This document shows, piece by piece, positions 1 to 7,681 of a stretch of DNA of 64,000 nucleotides (position 1 is its first letter; the number at the start of each line of letters is the position of its first letter). Position numbers and translations under genes: made by a program. The stretch covers positions 1 through 64,000 of the forward strand of contig NZ_QLVG01000002.1 in NCBI RefSeq assembly GCF_003382685.1. Reading direction: 5' to 3'. The notes below the pieces were generated by a model that worked only from the letters and a program-made list of their open reading frames with translations, was not told where the DNA came from and ran no database searches. The DNA is from Halorussus litoreus. Lineage in GTDB: Archaea > Halobacteriota > Halobacteria > Halobacteriales > Haladaptataceae.

Positions 1-226
1 AGAGGTTCGACTGATCACTCTCGGACGATTGTTCTACCTCCGGACGGTCGTCGACGCCGAACTCACTCGCCTCGGGCCGATCGAGCCGTGAATCACGGTC
101 GCGGTGGTCCACGTCCGCACCGAAGTCTTCGAGCGAGGTTTCGACGCTCGTTTCAGTCACTTCGAGCTTGCCATCGTCTCCGAAGGCGGTCTGCTGTTGA
201 ATTTCGATTTCTGGTCGATTGCTCAT
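1..226 (-). CDS. Hypothetical acidic protein, C-terminus cut by window edge
   Basis: Unrecognised small acidic protein that runs off the left edge of the window. It begins MSNRPEIEIQQQTAFGDDG and is plainly the counterpart of the complete 106-residue protein at 54716-55036. The ATG at 224-226 is preceded on the transcript strand by a hairpin (234-256) whose 3' arm carries a GGAGG ribosome binding site. It is the last visible gene of the left minus-strand array. The family contains many Asp, Glu, Gln and Ser residues and no motif I can assign. Confidence 0.75.
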   Translation of the reverse strand, partial: MSNRPEIEIQQQTAFGDDGKLEVTETSVETSLEDFGADVDHRDRDSRLDRPEASEFGVDDRPEVEQSSESDQSNL

Positions 227-233
227 GTGAATT

Positions 234-256
234 GAGCCTCCACCCACTGGAGGCTC
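234..256 (-). promoter_or_regulatory. 5' leader hairpin with embedded ribosome binding site
   Basis: Perfect 9-bp stem (GAGCCTCCA / TGGAGGCTC) with a 5-nt loop, 8 nt before the start codon at 226. On the transcript strand a T-tract (259-263) precedes it, and the GGAGG lies in the 3' arm. This is one of about 19 such elements in the two arrays. Confidence 0.65.
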
Positions 257-281
257 CGAAAAACTGCCCCCGAGCGTCGTC

Positions 282-503
282 TCAGTCTTCTTGAGAGCGG
301 AGCTCGGTGGCGCGATGTTCGAGTCGGCGAAGGATCTGGACACGCTGCTGGTGGGCGTTCTCGTAGGCGACGCAGGCCCGCAGCGTCTCCATGTCGTTGA
401 TCGTCACGATACCGGCGTTGAGAAGTCGCGTGTTTGGGGGTTCAAGACGCTGCTCTGGTGATAGGCCGCTCGATACCGTGGATTGCTCTGACGAGTTGCT
501 CAC
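282..503 (-). CDS. Hypothetical 73-residue array protein
   Basis: Unrecognised 73-residue protein, near-identical to the one at 55093-55314. The start is GTG at 501-503: both copies share it and the N-terminus MSNS(S/A)EQSTVSSGLSPEQR. The middle (INDMETLRACVAYENA) looks helical and resembles METLRAYIHDLAEDA in the neighbouring family at 55363-55641, so the two may share a short helical module. The hairpin at 509-534 stands directly upstream and supplies GGAGG. No function can be assigned; the pairing with the 226/55036 family is conserved in both arrays. Confidence 0.7.
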   Translation of the reverse strand: MSNSSEQSTVSSGLSPEQRLEPPNTRLLNAGIVTINDMETLRACVAYENAHQQRVQILRRLEHRATELRSQED

Positions 504-508
504 TGACT

Positions 509-534
509 GTCGCCTCCGCCCCTGCTTCGGCGAC
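509..534 (-). promoter_or_regulatory. 5' leader hairpin with embedded ribosome binding site
   Basis: Stem GTCGCC / GGCGAC upstream of the GTG start at 503. A T6 tract lies on its 5' side on the transcript strand. Counterpart of 55320-55345. Confidence 0.6.
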
Positions 535-634
535 GAAAAAACAGCGCCAGTTCGCTCTCCGTTTCGCGTACCTTCTCAGCGACAGACACGGACAGACACT
601 GTCCGATGCAGGACTCGCGGTGAGGATTGCCCCA

Positions 635-1327
635 CTACTGCTGTTGATCGAGGAATTCGAGAAGCGTCTCGATATCCTCGGCCGAGGCCGATGATTGGCC
701 GAACAGACTCTTGAACCGGTGATCGAGCCCACCCTCTTCGATGAACGCGTGTGCGTCACTGAGCTGTTGACGAAGGGCATCAGCATCTCCGCGATGCAGA
801 TGTGTCTCGACTCGATCTAAATCGATCGAGGGAATCGCAGCAAGGACATCTGCGAGATCTGTTTTCCGGCCACTGTGGAGTTTCGCGGCGACGAGGACCT
901 CGCCGGCAGCTGCTCGTGCAGTCGTTGACCGAGTACCGCCTGAAATCGTCGTCGGGGAACTGTGCGTGCGCAGATAGTCGAACGACCACTCCGCTTCGGT
1001 CTGTCGGCAGCCGAGGCCGTTCACAAGGATGTCCACGCCGACCGGGTGGGGTAGTCCCTCGGTTCGCTCGAAGCATTCGATTTCCCGGTTGTAGATGGTT
1101 TCCTCTGCTGGCACTTCGAGCTCTGCCGTTCGTTCGAAGTCGCGTGATTCGAGAAATGCAACGACTTCGTCGTAGTCGTCCGGTGCGATGACGAGATCGA
1201 GATCGGTCGAGAACCGTGGTTCGAACTGACTAATCGCGTATCCGCCAACGAGGACGAACCCAATTTCTGACTGCTCTAGTTCTTCGAGTACTTCGATGAG
1301 TGCCTCACTTCGGTCTTCCTGGCTCAT
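635..1327 (-). CDS. AbiEii-like nucleotidyltransferase (toxin candidate)
   Basis: 230-residue protein with the nucleotidyltransferase signature of the AbiEii/DUF1814 type: a GG near residue 28 (VLVGGYAIS) followed by RFSTDLDLVI, the catalytic Asp-X-Asp. Such proteins act as the toxin half of type IV toxin-antitoxin or abortive-infection pairs by transferring nucleotides. It starts 2 bases after the stop of the HTH gene at 1330-1995, the usual AbiEi-AbiEii order and spacing. The pair occupies the place where the right array carries two unrelated genes (55363-56066). A different pair of the same design is at 62140-63583. Target and activity are unknown. Confidence 0.8.
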   Translation of the reverse strand: MSQEDRSEALIEVLEELEQSEIGFVLVGGYAISQFEPRFSTDLDLVIAPDDYDEVVAFLESRDFERTAELEVPAEETIYNREIECFERTEGLPHPVGVDILVNGLGCRQTEAEWSFDYLRTHSSPTTISGGTRSTTARAAAGEVLVAAKLHSGRKTDLADVLAAIPSIDLDRVETHLHRGDADALRQQLSDAHAFIEEGGLDHRFKSLFGQSSASAEDIETLLEFLDQQQ

Positions 1328-1329
1328 AC

Positions 1330-1995
1330 TTAGGCTGGCTCCATGCGGTAGGTCGCATCAGTGTCGACGTCGTCGTACATTCGGCCGAGCATGTCGAGTG
1401 CCGACTCGAAGGTCGCGTAGTACTCGTTTGCGAACGCCACGGTCTCTTGGAGCGAGATGACGGGCCGGCCGTCGACCATCTCGGCCTCGATCTGTGACCG
1501 CGGCTCGAGAACAACCTGTATCGCACCATCGAGGTCGTCGGCCGGTTGTCGTTCCTGTGCGACCGGAATCCCGAATCGGTCGAAGAACGCTGTCCAGCCG
1601 TCGACGTCCTGCTCGCGAACAGCGATGAACAGCGGATAGTCCTCCGGGTCGCGGGCGACCTGGTAGCCACCGCGTGTCCAGACGTAGACGGCATCGATAG
1701 CGGTGAATGCGTAGTCCATGCCAGCGAACTGTGGGAGGACGTACGCCTCCGGGATCGATGGTGTCGAGGTGTCTGCTGCCACGGCCAAGAACTCGAGACC
1801 GACATCACGGAGCGTCTGATCGACGAGCTGGAGGCCGTCATCGTACGCGACGTACCCGGCCTCCTCGATGCGGTTCACGACGCGACGGATCGTCTCCCGG
1901 TTTTCGTCGATCTTCCGCGCGACGCCCGAGATGGAGTCCCCTGTATCGAGCGCGAGGAGGACCTTGAATTCCTTCTCGCCACACGCTTCGTACAT
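1330..1995 (-). CDS. AbiEi-like winged-helix antitoxin/regulator
   Basis: About 221 residues from ATG 1995. The N-terminal third is a helix-turn-helix (SGVARKIDENRETIRRVVNR), followed by a longer domain as in AbiEi-type antitoxins. It forms a tight two-gene unit with the nucleotidyltransferase at 635-1327 and probably represses the operon as well as neutralising the toxin. The frame stays open to 2067, but the extra N-terminus does not look like protein, and part of it reads across the remnant start of another array gene (2033-2071). I therefore prefer 1995. Confidence 0.75.
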   Translation of the reverse strand: MYEACGEKEFKVLLALDTGDSISGVARKIDENRETIRRVVNRIEEAGYVAYDDGLQLVDQTLRDVGLEFLAVAADTSTPSIPEAYVLPQFAGMDYAFTAIDAVYVWTRGGYQVARDPEDYPLFIAVREQDVDGWTAFFDRFGIPVAQERQPADDLDGAIQVVLEPRSQIEAEMVDGRPVISLQETVAFANEYYATFESALDMLGRMYDDVDTDATYRMEPA

Positions 1996-2032
1996 CCTAT
2001 AGATACACAATTCTGTGCAACAACCAAAAGAT

Positions 2033-2071
2033 TTACTCTTCGTGTGAGTGTGGGTTGCTGATTCCACTCAT
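2033..2071 (-). pseudogene. 12-codon remnant of the 55665-56066 array gene start
   Basis: The minus strand encodes MSGISNPHSHEE then a stop. It matches the first residues of the protein at 55665-56066 (MSGTIDSQSGEQ) and sits behind the same type of leader hairpin (2101-2120). It looks like the 5' end of that gene left behind when the AbiE-like pair replaced the rest of it in the left array. Confidence 0.55.
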
Positions 2072-2100
2072 AGGTCGGGTCGCGGAAGTTCGTTCGAACA

Positions 2101-2120
2101 CCCCCGCACCCCTCGGGGGG
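2101..2120 (-). promoter_or_regulatory. Orphan array leader hairpin
   Basis: CCCCC / GGGGG stem with a GAGGGGTGC-type loop on the transcript strand, very close to the hairpin at 56096-56115. It now leads only into the 12-codon gene remnant and the AbiE-like pair. Confidence 0.55.
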
Positions 2121-2296
2121 CGACAAACAACCACCGTGACTGCCTGCCCCATGAGGGTGTCGTCGAACTATCCCCGAGAATTGGGTTTCCGCCGACAGTC
2201 GGTGATTCGACTGGTAGCAAGAGCGGGCATATCGATCGAACCCGTGGGGTTATGATGAACCAGAGCGGTAGCGTACATGATTGGAGGATTCCGTTC

Positions 2297-2977
2297 ATGG
2301 CACAGCCAAATCAAGGCGATAAGACCGTCAAGGAACTCGTCCAACAGCACTGGAATGGCCGGGCAGCGACGTTCGACGACGAGAGCCAACATGGAATCCA
2401 TTCCGACGAACAACACGACCGCTGGCTCACAGTATTGCGCGAGTGGACCGGCGACGATTCTCTTGACGTCCTCGATGTCGGCTGTGGGACGGGCGTTGTC
2501 TCGATATTATTGGCAGAGCTTGGCCATGCTGTCATAGGGGTCGACTTCGCGCCAGAGATGCTCGAACGTGCCCGAGCGAAAGCCCGACGGACAGACTACT
2601 CGGTCACGTTCCAGCGAGGGGATGCCGAGGCTCTCGCCCTGCCAGACGATACGGTCGACCTGGTCACTGCGCGCCACCTCGTCTGGACGCTCCCTCGTCC
2701 CACTGCGGCACTACAGGAGTGGCAACGTGTCGTTGAGCCCGGTGGCCGGATTCTCCTGATTGAGGGCTACTGGGACCACGACGAGCCGTGGGATGAGTAC
2801 GAGCAGATGCACGACGACCTCCCGATGTACGATGGCCGACCCCCAGACGAACTGCGCGACGTGCTTGCCGACCAGGGATTTGCCGACATTACGCATGAAC
2901 CGCTGATGGATGCGACACTCTGGGGTCGGGAACCCCACCACGACTACTACATTATGAGCGGTACGGTCCCCCGTTGA
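2297..2977 (+). CDS. Class I SAM-dependent methyltransferase
   Basis: 226-residue Rossmann-fold methyltransferase. Motif I is LDVLDVGCGTGVVS at about residues 55-68, followed by VIGVDFAPEML and a GDAEALALPDDTVDLVTARH stretch typical of the UbiE/Coq5-like small-molecule methyltransferases. The start was chosen because GGAGG at 2283-2287 lies 9 bases before ATG 2297; upstream in-frame ATGs lack this. It is a single gene reading away from the minus-strand array. The substrate cannot be told from sequence. Confidence 0.85.
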   Translation: MAQPNQGDKTVKELVQQHWNGRAATFDDESQHGIHSDEQHDRWLTVLREWTGDDSLDVLDVGCGTGVVSILLAELGHAVIGVDFAPEMLERARAKARRTDYSVTFQRGDAEALALPDDTVDLVTARHLVWTLPRPTAALQEWQRVVEPGGRILLIEGYWDHDEPWDEYEQMHDDLPMYDGRPPDELRDVLADQGFADITHEPLMDATLWGREPHHDYYIMSGTVPR

Positions 2978-3063
2978 TGGCCGCTAATTGCTTATTCAAC
3001 ATGTACCGGAAGGTGGAGTCGGACACCACTGGAACCGGAACTGTTCAGTGACACTCTGTCTCC

Positions 3064-3459
3064 CTACGCGAGGTGGGAAACGTCTGCAGGCTCGTCGACG
3101 TCGTCGAACTCGCCCCGCCCAACCGGCTTCCAGTCGTCGTCGGGTTCTGGACTCCACCAGTCGACCTCGTAGGCGCCTGGCGCGCCGAAGACCTTCACCC
3201 GCGCCGATCCATCCGGCAGGTCGCGACGCAGTTTCTCGTCGACGTGGAGGTTCCAGGTCGAGTCCGTGTCGAAGCAGGCGAGGACGGCTTCCTCGTAACC
3301 ACGTGTCTCTCGGGATTCTTGGAGTTCCACCTGCGTGTTACAGTGCTTGCAGAACACCCCCTCGAACGGGATGTGGCTGAACACCTCGTGCCCGCAGACC
3401 GGACACCAGAGGAACTCGATCAGTGCCTCACTGTAACGGTCAATGACTTCCAGACTCAT
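3064..3459 (-). CDS. Hypothetical zinc-ribbon protein
   Basis: 131 residues. Near the N-terminus two Cys pairs (CPVC at about 19-22 and CKHC at about 37-40) form a zinc ribbon. The rest is acidic with several Trp residues (VDWWSPEPDDDWKPVG). Function is unknown; zinc-ribbon proteins of this size are frequent on haloarchaeal accessory elements. It stands alone between two plus-strand methyltransferases. Confidence 0.65.
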   Translation of the reverse strand: MSLEVIDRYSEALIEFLWCPVCGHEVFSHIPFEGVFCKHCNTQVELQESRETRGYEEAVLACFDTDSTWNLHVDEKLRRDLPDGSARVKVFGAPGAYEVDWWSPEPDDDWKPVGRGEFDDVDEPADVSHLA

Positions 3460-3794
3460 CTGTGGATCTGGCCTGATCGGGACGGGCCACCCTTCTCGGC
3501 CCGAAAACAGACTTCACCGCAGGTACGCGTCCATCCTCAGGGCCTTGTTTAGACGCGGGACGAGACTGGGGGTTTCTTTCGCCAGAGACGTTACGAACCA
3601 CGCGGTCAGTTAATCTGTGAGTGTTCGAGGTAGTTCGTACCCTCGGGACGCTCGGACTTATCGTTGTCCACGTTACAGCCTACATACGCAGTGTACAGAG
3701 AGCAAGACAAACTGAAATCCGGGGTACGCTTACGGCTGAAACACAACTCGCCGAATCAGTATTGTTATTAGACGGCCGATACAACTTGGCCGAA
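3460..3794. other. Intergenic stretch with a leaderless promoter
   Basis: No supported gene. A TATA-like TTATTAG around 3765 lies about 28 bases before the ATG at 3795, which fits leaderless transcription of the methyltransferase. A reading frame continues upstream to 3621, but its translation is not protein-like. Confidence 0.5.
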
Positions 3795-4454
3795 ATGGGG
3801 ATTCTTGAAGACAAATCTAACGCTCAGTTCTTTTACAAGTACCTTTCAAAGGTATACGACCAAGTCAACCGGATAAATTGGACTGAAGAGATGCGGTCGG
3901 AAGCGTTGGAATGGCTGGAGTTTGGCGCCAATGATAGAGTTCTTGACGTGGGATGCGGGACTGGATTCGGAACTGCAGGATTATTAGAATACGCTGACAA
4001 TGTTCATGCTCTCGACCAGAGCATCCATCAGATGGAGAACGCTTTTGAGAAGTTCGGCAAGCAAGGTCAGGTAACCTTCCATATGGGTGACGCCGAACGC
4101 CTCCCCTTCACGGACAACACCTTCGATATTGTCTGGTCTTCCGGATCTATCGAATACTGGCCAAACCCAATTCAGGGTCTCAAAGAGATTCGTCGTGTTG
4201 CCAAACCAGGCGGTCAAATACTCATTGTCGGTCCAGATTACCCCTCCAACCCAATCCTTCAACGCGCTGCCGACGCCATTATGCTGTTCTATGACAAGGA
4301 CGAAGCCGACTATATGTTCACCGAGGCAGGGTTTGTTGACTTCCACCACTACATCCAGCAAGCTTCATCTCGAAGTCCGAGAGCTATCACGACCGTCGCA
4401 CGTGTTCCTGACGAAAATATACAAACCCACGAATCCTTCGCCGCTTCGCCATAA
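3795..4454 (+). CDS. Class I SAM-dependent methyltransferase (MPBQ/UbiE-like)
   Basis: 219 residues. Motif I VLDVGCGTGFGTAGLL, then HALDQSIHQMENA and GDAERLPFTDNTFDIVWSSG mark a SAM-dependent methyltransferase. The N-terminal FFYKYLSKVYDQVNRINW resembles quinone or sterol methyltransferases of the Coq5/MPBQ type, so a lipid or quinone substrate is possible. The start is the ATG about 28 bases after a TATA-like box. Base composition is clearly more AT-rich than the flanking array, suggesting separate acquisition. Confidence 0.8.
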   Translation: MGILEDKSNAQFFYKYLSKVYDQVNRINWTEEMRSEALEWLEFGANDRVLDVGCGTGFGTAGLLEYADNVHALDQSIHQMENAFEKFGKQGQVTFHMGDAERLPFTDNTFDIVWSSGSIEYWPNPIQGLKEIRRVAKPGGQILIVGPDYPSNPILQRAADAIMLFYDKDEADYMFTEAGFVDFHHYIQQASSRSPRAITTVARVPDENIQTHESFAASP

Positions 4455-4502
4455 TTAACCCAGGTGAACGATGAATCGGCCAGTGCAGTAAATTGACCGA
4501 AG

Positions 4503-4600
4503 TTAGCAGGCAAGCTCGATATTTCTCACGGCTTCTTTCAGCACGAGTTCACGGAACTGACCAAACCACGTTCTGCTCGGAGCGTACCGCACTGCTCGGT
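4503..4600 (-). pseudogene. C-terminal remnant of an IS transposase
   Basis: The minus strand reads VRYAPSRTWFGQFRELVLKE, then AVRNIELAC and a stop. This matches the C-terminal end of haloarchaeal IS4/IS5-type transposases, where RTW(Y/F)xQFRExVLK-AVxNIE is characteristic. Only about 30 codons remain and no terminal repeats are visible, so this is insertion-sequence debris. Confidence 0.5.
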
Positions 4601-4668
4601 TTTGGCTTTGTTGTTGGTCAGTTCACCGGAACAGAATGCTCTCTCAAGCGTCTAAATAAGACCCATTC

Positions 4669-5034
4669 TCATCGTTCGGCGCCGTACACGATGCGTGAGG
4701 GGGCTTCGTATCCACAATCGGGGCAGTCGTACCATCGCTGTACCTTCGCCCCGTCTGCTGACTTCTGCCCAACGACAACGTCGTCGTTCGGACACTCGGG
4801 ACAGGTCAGTTCGGGAGTCGGCTTGTCCCGAAGTATATCCCGGAACGTGGTGGTCTCCTTCGTCTCGAAGCCCCGCGACCAGACAGGATAGCCGTCAACG
4901 AGGATTGCTCCACGCCATTTGTACCGGTAGGAGTCCGGTGCCCGATACAGGACGGCTCTCGCCCCGGCCTCGGTATTCCGGTACGCAAGCGTCGGTGTAC
5001 GGCTCTCACGCCGCCAGTTTGTGATTCGAGGCAT
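4669..5034 (-). CDS. Hypothetical protein with C-terminal zinc ribbon
   Basis: 121 residues beginning MPRITNWRRESRTPTLAYRN. The N-terminal half is a small beta-rich region (YRYKWRGAILVDGYPVWSRG). The C-terminal half is a zinc ribbon made by CPEC and CPDC. The ATG at 5034 is 3 bases from the stop of 5038-5529, so the two are co-transcribed. The right array lacks this gene at the matching place. Function unknown; nucleic-acid binding is possible. Confidence 0.65.
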   Translation of the reverse strand: MPRITNWRRESRTPTLAYRNTEAGARAVLYRAPDSYRYKWRGAILVDGYPVWSRGFETKETTTFRDILRDKPTPELTCPECPNDDVVVGQKSADGAKVQRWYDCPDCGYEAPSRIVYGAER

Positions 5035-5037
5035 CTG

Positions 5038-5529
5038 TTAGAAGTGGACGTCAGCGGGTACGATCCAGAGTTCCTCACTCTCCTCGAGGAGTCGATCCAG
5101 CTGTCCACGGTGGCGAATGCCGGTTCCGTGTTCGGTGTACAGGAAGATAGTCGGGCCGTCGTACGCACCGACCTGATGGAAGGCGTGCCGAGCGAGATCT
5201 TCGTCGCGCATGATCTCCTCATCGGAAAGTTCGTCAAGTGCCTCCCTCACCCGTTCGAGATTCCGCTTGAACTCCTCTTTCGTCGCCTCCCAGCCACGCT
5301 CAAGCAGGTCTTGGCCGTCATCGGAGTCGACGGGGGCTGCAGTCGGTAACTCACCCCATCGCGCCTTCCCCGCAACGGACGTGTCCTCCTCATCGAACGT
5401 CACGTGGTAGTCGAAGACGGCGCTGGCATGTGGGTCCGCGCCGACCAGGCGGTCGAACACCGTCTTTCCGGTGGCCAGTGCGTCGTCGTGGGTCGATTCT
5501 TCTACCAGAGCGTAAATCACCATGTGCAT
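5038..5529 (-). CDS. Conserved 163-residue array protein
   Basis: Paralogue of 57979-58470, same length (163 residues). It begins MHMVIYALVEESTHDDALATG and ends with a conserved HRGQLDRLLEESEELWIVPA region. The start at ATG 5529 is set by GAGGTG 6 bases upstream and by the same start in the right copy. An upstream in-frame ATG inside the leader hairpin would add 23 residues, but the right copy shifts frame there. The mix of predicted helices and an N-terminal beta strand resembles small stress or ferredoxin-like folds; I cannot assign a family. Confidence 0.75.
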   Translation of the reverse strand: MHMVIYALVEESTHDDALATGKTVFDRLVGADPHASAVFDYHVTFDEEDTSVAGKARWGELPTAAPVDSDDGQDLLERGWEATKEEFKRNLERVREALDELSDEEIMRDEDLARHAFHQVGAYDGPTIFLYTEHGTGIRHRGQLDRLLEESEELWIVPADVHF

Positions 5530-5584
5530 CTCGAACACCTCGAAGCGCCGACGCACCGGGAATGATTGCTCGCTCACTCCTGCT

Positions 5585-5607
5585 GCGCCGGCACCCATCG
5601 CCGGCGC
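5585..5607 (-). promoter_or_regulatory. 5' leader hairpin
   Basis: 8-bp stem GCGCCGGC / GCCGGCGC with an ATGGG loop on the transcript strand, preceded by a T5 tract. Unlike most array hairpins it lies about 55 bases before the start codon at 5529. Counterpart of 58525-58551. Confidence 0.55.
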
Positions 5608-5635
5608 TCGAAAAACCTGATCTAGCGGTCGATTC

Positions 5636-6058
5636 TTAGGACTCGTTCGCTCGGTCGACTGTGATGGTTAGATCGCCCGACGCGTAGTCGGCCTCGAAGT
5701 CGACGGTGAACGCATCCGAGTCGTACGCGGCGTGGTAGGCACAGTGTCGTTCGAGTGACCCCGTCGCCTTGAAGTGGAAGAACGCAGCTGAGGTGTAGGG
5801 CTTGCTCTGGGTCTCGACCTGCGTCTCGACAGAGGCCGGGAGCGCGATTTGTGGTGTGTCCGTGTCGATACTCGCAGCGAACGCCTTCGCTTCCTCGACG
5901 GTCGCCTGCGAATGTGCGGGCGTCTCGCCGGTTAGCACGTTTACCGGCGTCTCGGTATCGTTGGTGAACAGGACATCGTGGAAGGTGCGTGTCCCGAGGA
6001 CTGCGTCGGGATCTAACTCGCAATCGTGGAATGGGTCGTCGTCTGGTTTCTCGGGCAT
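5636..6058 (-). CDS. Conserved array protein, about 140 residues
   Basis: Paralogue of 58579-59016. Shared blocks include VLTGETPxHS, AAFFHFKATGSL, and an acidic C-terminus ending in a beta-rich DFEADYASGDLTITV. No known motif. The start ATG 6058 is supported by the right copy and by its leader hairpin (6077-6100). It sits between the 163-residue gene and the 220-residue gene, an order kept in the right array except that the latter is absent there. Confidence 0.7.
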   Translation of the reverse strand: MPEKPDDDPFHDCELDPDAVLGTRTFHDVLFTNDTETPVNVLTGETPAHSQATVEEAKAFAASIDTDTPQIALPASVETQVETQSKPYTSAAFFHFKATGSLERHCAYHAAYDSDAFTVDFEADYASGDLTITVDRANES

Positions 6059-6076
6059 CCAATCACGAGCCTACGG

Positions 6077-6100
6077 TGGGGCTCAGTCCTTTTTGCCCCA
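6077..6100 (-). promoter_or_regulatory. 5' leader hairpin
   Basis: TGGGGC / GCCCCA stem; the loop AAAAGGACTGA is almost the same in the right copy (59037-59057). A T5 tract lies on the 5' side of the transcript. Confidence 0.6.
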
Positions 6101-6133
6101 GAAAAACCACCATCTGCTTCGACGCAAATCGGC

Positions 6134-6796
6134 CTACGAGCGGCTGAGTGTCGCGTCCGGAGACGGTGCTTCACCGCCCGGGATACGCAGTTCCTGGCGT
6201 TTCCCGACCCACTCGCCGAGCTTCTGCTTGAGGTACTGGCGAGCAGTCGACTGGGTGAACACACCCTTGTTGACCATATCGACAACGACGTCTTTCAGTG
6301 CCCGGAACTGCCCCTTCAGATGGCCGTCGCCGACCGGCTCGCCATCGTGCCACCGAACGGTCGCGAGCGCGCCGTTCCCGACCGTCTCGCCGTGGTCGAT
6401 TGTCTCGGAGTCGTACTGCAGGCCGAACCACAGCGTCCGGTAGGCGGCCACCTCGAAGGTGGGTGACACCACGTAGAACGCCTCGTGATGGAGGTAGTCG
6501 AGATGGTTAGCGATGATCTCCTCGAGCGTGAGCCCGGTGACGCGAGGCTTCGGCTCGACGACCGTCGACGGTCGGTCTTCGCCGGCGAGGTACCCGTCGA
6601 CGGCATCTGCCTCGAGGCCATCGGCCAGTTCCGCCAGCAGCTGTTTCGCCCACTTGGAGTCGGTGTCCTCGCCACCGAACGGCGACTCAGCCGAGATTCG
6701 GTGCTTGAGCTTGAGATTCGCTGCACCCCAATGAGAGTAGTGGAGCGTGTACTGTCCGTCAGTTCGTTCGTACGCAACGAGTGCGCGGTGGCCCAT
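6134..6796 (-). CDS. Hypothetical 220-residue protein (DUF6735-like)
   Basis: Begins MGHRALVAYERTDGQYTLHY, then SHWGAANLKLKH, a start I associate from memory with a haloarchaeal family of unknown function (DUF6735). The start at ATG 6796 has GAGGTGA 8 bases upstream; an in-frame extension to 6862 runs through the leader hairpin and is rejected. The C-terminal 70 residues are helical and basic (KGQFRALKDVVVDMVNKGVF). It is present only in the left array; at the corresponding position the right array has an exonuclease-family pseudogene on the other strand. Confidence 0.7.
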   Translation of the reverse strand: MGHRALVAYERTDGQYTLHYSHWGAANLKLKHRISAESPFGGEDTDSKWAKQLLAELADGLEADAVDGYLAGEDRPSTVVEPKPRVTGLTLEEIIANHLDYLHHEAFYVVSPTFEVAAYRTLWFGLQYDSETIDHGETVGNGALATVRWHDGEPVGDGHLKGQFRALKDVVVDMVNKGVFTQSTARQYLKQKLGEWVGKRQELRIPGGEAPSPDATLSRS

Positions 6797-6834
6797 TGAA
6801 CAATCACCTCGCAGGACGACCCACGACTGGATCG

Positions 6835-6853
6835 CCCCGCACCCCTCCCGGGG
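6835..6853 (-). promoter_or_regulatory. 5' leader hairpin
   Basis: CCCC / GGGG stem with a GGGAGGGGTGC loop on the transcript strand, about 38 bases before ATG 6796. It has the same loop type as 7270-7294 and 56096-56115. Confidence 0.5.
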
Positions 6854-6864
6854 GACGAACAACG

Positions 6865-7245
6865 CTACTCGTCGATCGGGTCAGGGGAACTGAGGTCCGC
6901 GTACAGCACCTCACCGTCGCGGACGACGTACCGTTTCGCCAGCACGGGAAATCGGCATTTGGTAAATCCGGCTGTCTGGATGTCGAATTCTTCGTCCGGT
7001 TCGAGATATTCTGCGAGCGACCGGAGGAACTCGTGGGTGACGATGCCACCGTCGTAGTCAGGAAGACCGTTCTCACGGGCCTCGTACACTTCGAAGCTAT
7101 CGTAGCCCCAGATAACGAGTTCGCCGTCGTCGTCCACTTCCCAGTTGAGCGTCCCGAAGCAGTGGTTCTCACAGAGCTGGCGGGCTGCCTGTGGATCCGA
7201 TACGAGCGCGCCGGTCGATGTCGTTGCGGCTTGGAGTGTTGCCAT
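6865..7245 (-). CDS. Conserved 126-residue array protein
   Basis: Paralogue of 60276-60656, equal length. Shared blocks: MATLQAATxSTGA, CFGTLNWEVDxxxEL, IWGYDSFEVYEARxNGLPDY, GGIVTHEFLRxLAEY and a C-terminal CRFPxLAxRYVxRDGEVL. The conserved Cys residues are too few for a clear metal site. It looks like a small globular alpha/beta protein of unknown role. Leader hairpin 7270-7294 lies upstream. Confidence 0.7.
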   Translation of the reverse strand: MATLQAATTSTGALVSDPQAARQLCENHCFGTLNWEVDDDGELVIWGYDSFEVYEARENGLPDYDGGIVTHEFLRSLAEYLEPDEEFDIQTAGFTKCRFPVLAKRYVVRDGEVLYADLSSPDPIDE

Positions 7246-7269
7246 GGGTTGTTCTCGGGAGCGGTCTCG

Positions 7270-7294
7270 CGCCCCCGCACCCCTTCAGGGGGCG
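7270..7294 (-). promoter_or_regulatory. 5' leader hairpin
   Basis: Perfect 7-bp stem CGCCCCC / GGGGGCG with an 11-nt loop, 24 bases before ATG 7245. Counterpart of 60683-60702. Confidence 0.6.
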
Positions 7295-7351
7295 AACAAC
7301 CGCTCACGCTGTAACGGCCACAGGACACTGCACCGCCGACGCGTCGAGCTG

Positions 7352-7540
7352 TCAGGATTCTTTGTTGACGTCACCGTCCCCCGTTGTATTCGGTTGGGTG
7401 AGAACATCCACCTGCTCAAGGAGCGTCGTCGCTGTGCTAATTCGCTCTCGATCAGCGGGCTCCAATTGGTCGACGTCGATACTGGTGAGGCTGCTGAGCG
7501 CGCGGTGGAGTCGATAGCCGGGGGTGTCTCGTGGGTCCAT
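7352..7540 (-). CDS. Conserved 62-residue array protein
   Basis: Matches the 62-residue protein at 60762-60950 over its full length: M(D/N)PR(D/N)TPGYR(L/M)HRALS, then a helical SIDVDxLxxxDRERI and LLEQVxxLT. The start at ATG 7540 follows GGAGG by 7 bases and agrees with the right copy. An extension to 7576 is possible but unconserved. No function known. Confidence 0.65.
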   Translation of the reverse strand: MDPRDTPGYRLHRALSSLTSIDVDQLEPADRERISTATTLLEQVDVLTQPNTTGDGDVNKES

Positions 7541-7544
7541 GTGT

Positions 7545-7567
7545 GCGCCTCCGCCAATTTGCGGCGC
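7545..7567 (-). promoter_or_regulatory. 5' leader hairpin containing the ribosome binding site
   Basis: GCGCC / GGCGC stem, with GGAGG partly in the 3' arm, ending 4 bases before ATG 7540. Nearly identical to 60955-60977. Confidence 0.6.
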
Positions 7568-7627
7568 GAAAAACACCGGCGAGCTGTCAGCAGGGCAGTC
7601 CGGGGGTAATCACGAACGGGCCTCCAG

Positions 7628-7668
7628 TTAACCAACAGAACGAATCGACATCAGGATTCGTTGGTTAA
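7628..7668. repeat. 41-bp inverted repeat, copy 1
   Basis: TTAACCAAC, 23 bp, GTTGGTTAA. It lies between the stop of 7682-8569 and the leader hairpin of 7352-7540. Only the arms are shared with the other copies; the spacer is not conserved. Confidence 0.8.
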
Positions 7669-7681
7669 ACGGCCACCGTCT

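Noticed and set aside
2048-2296. 83-residue N-terminal extension of the methyltransferase at 2297
   Set aside because: It crosses the leader hairpin and the gene remnant and is not protein-like; ATG 2297 has a proper ribosome binding site.
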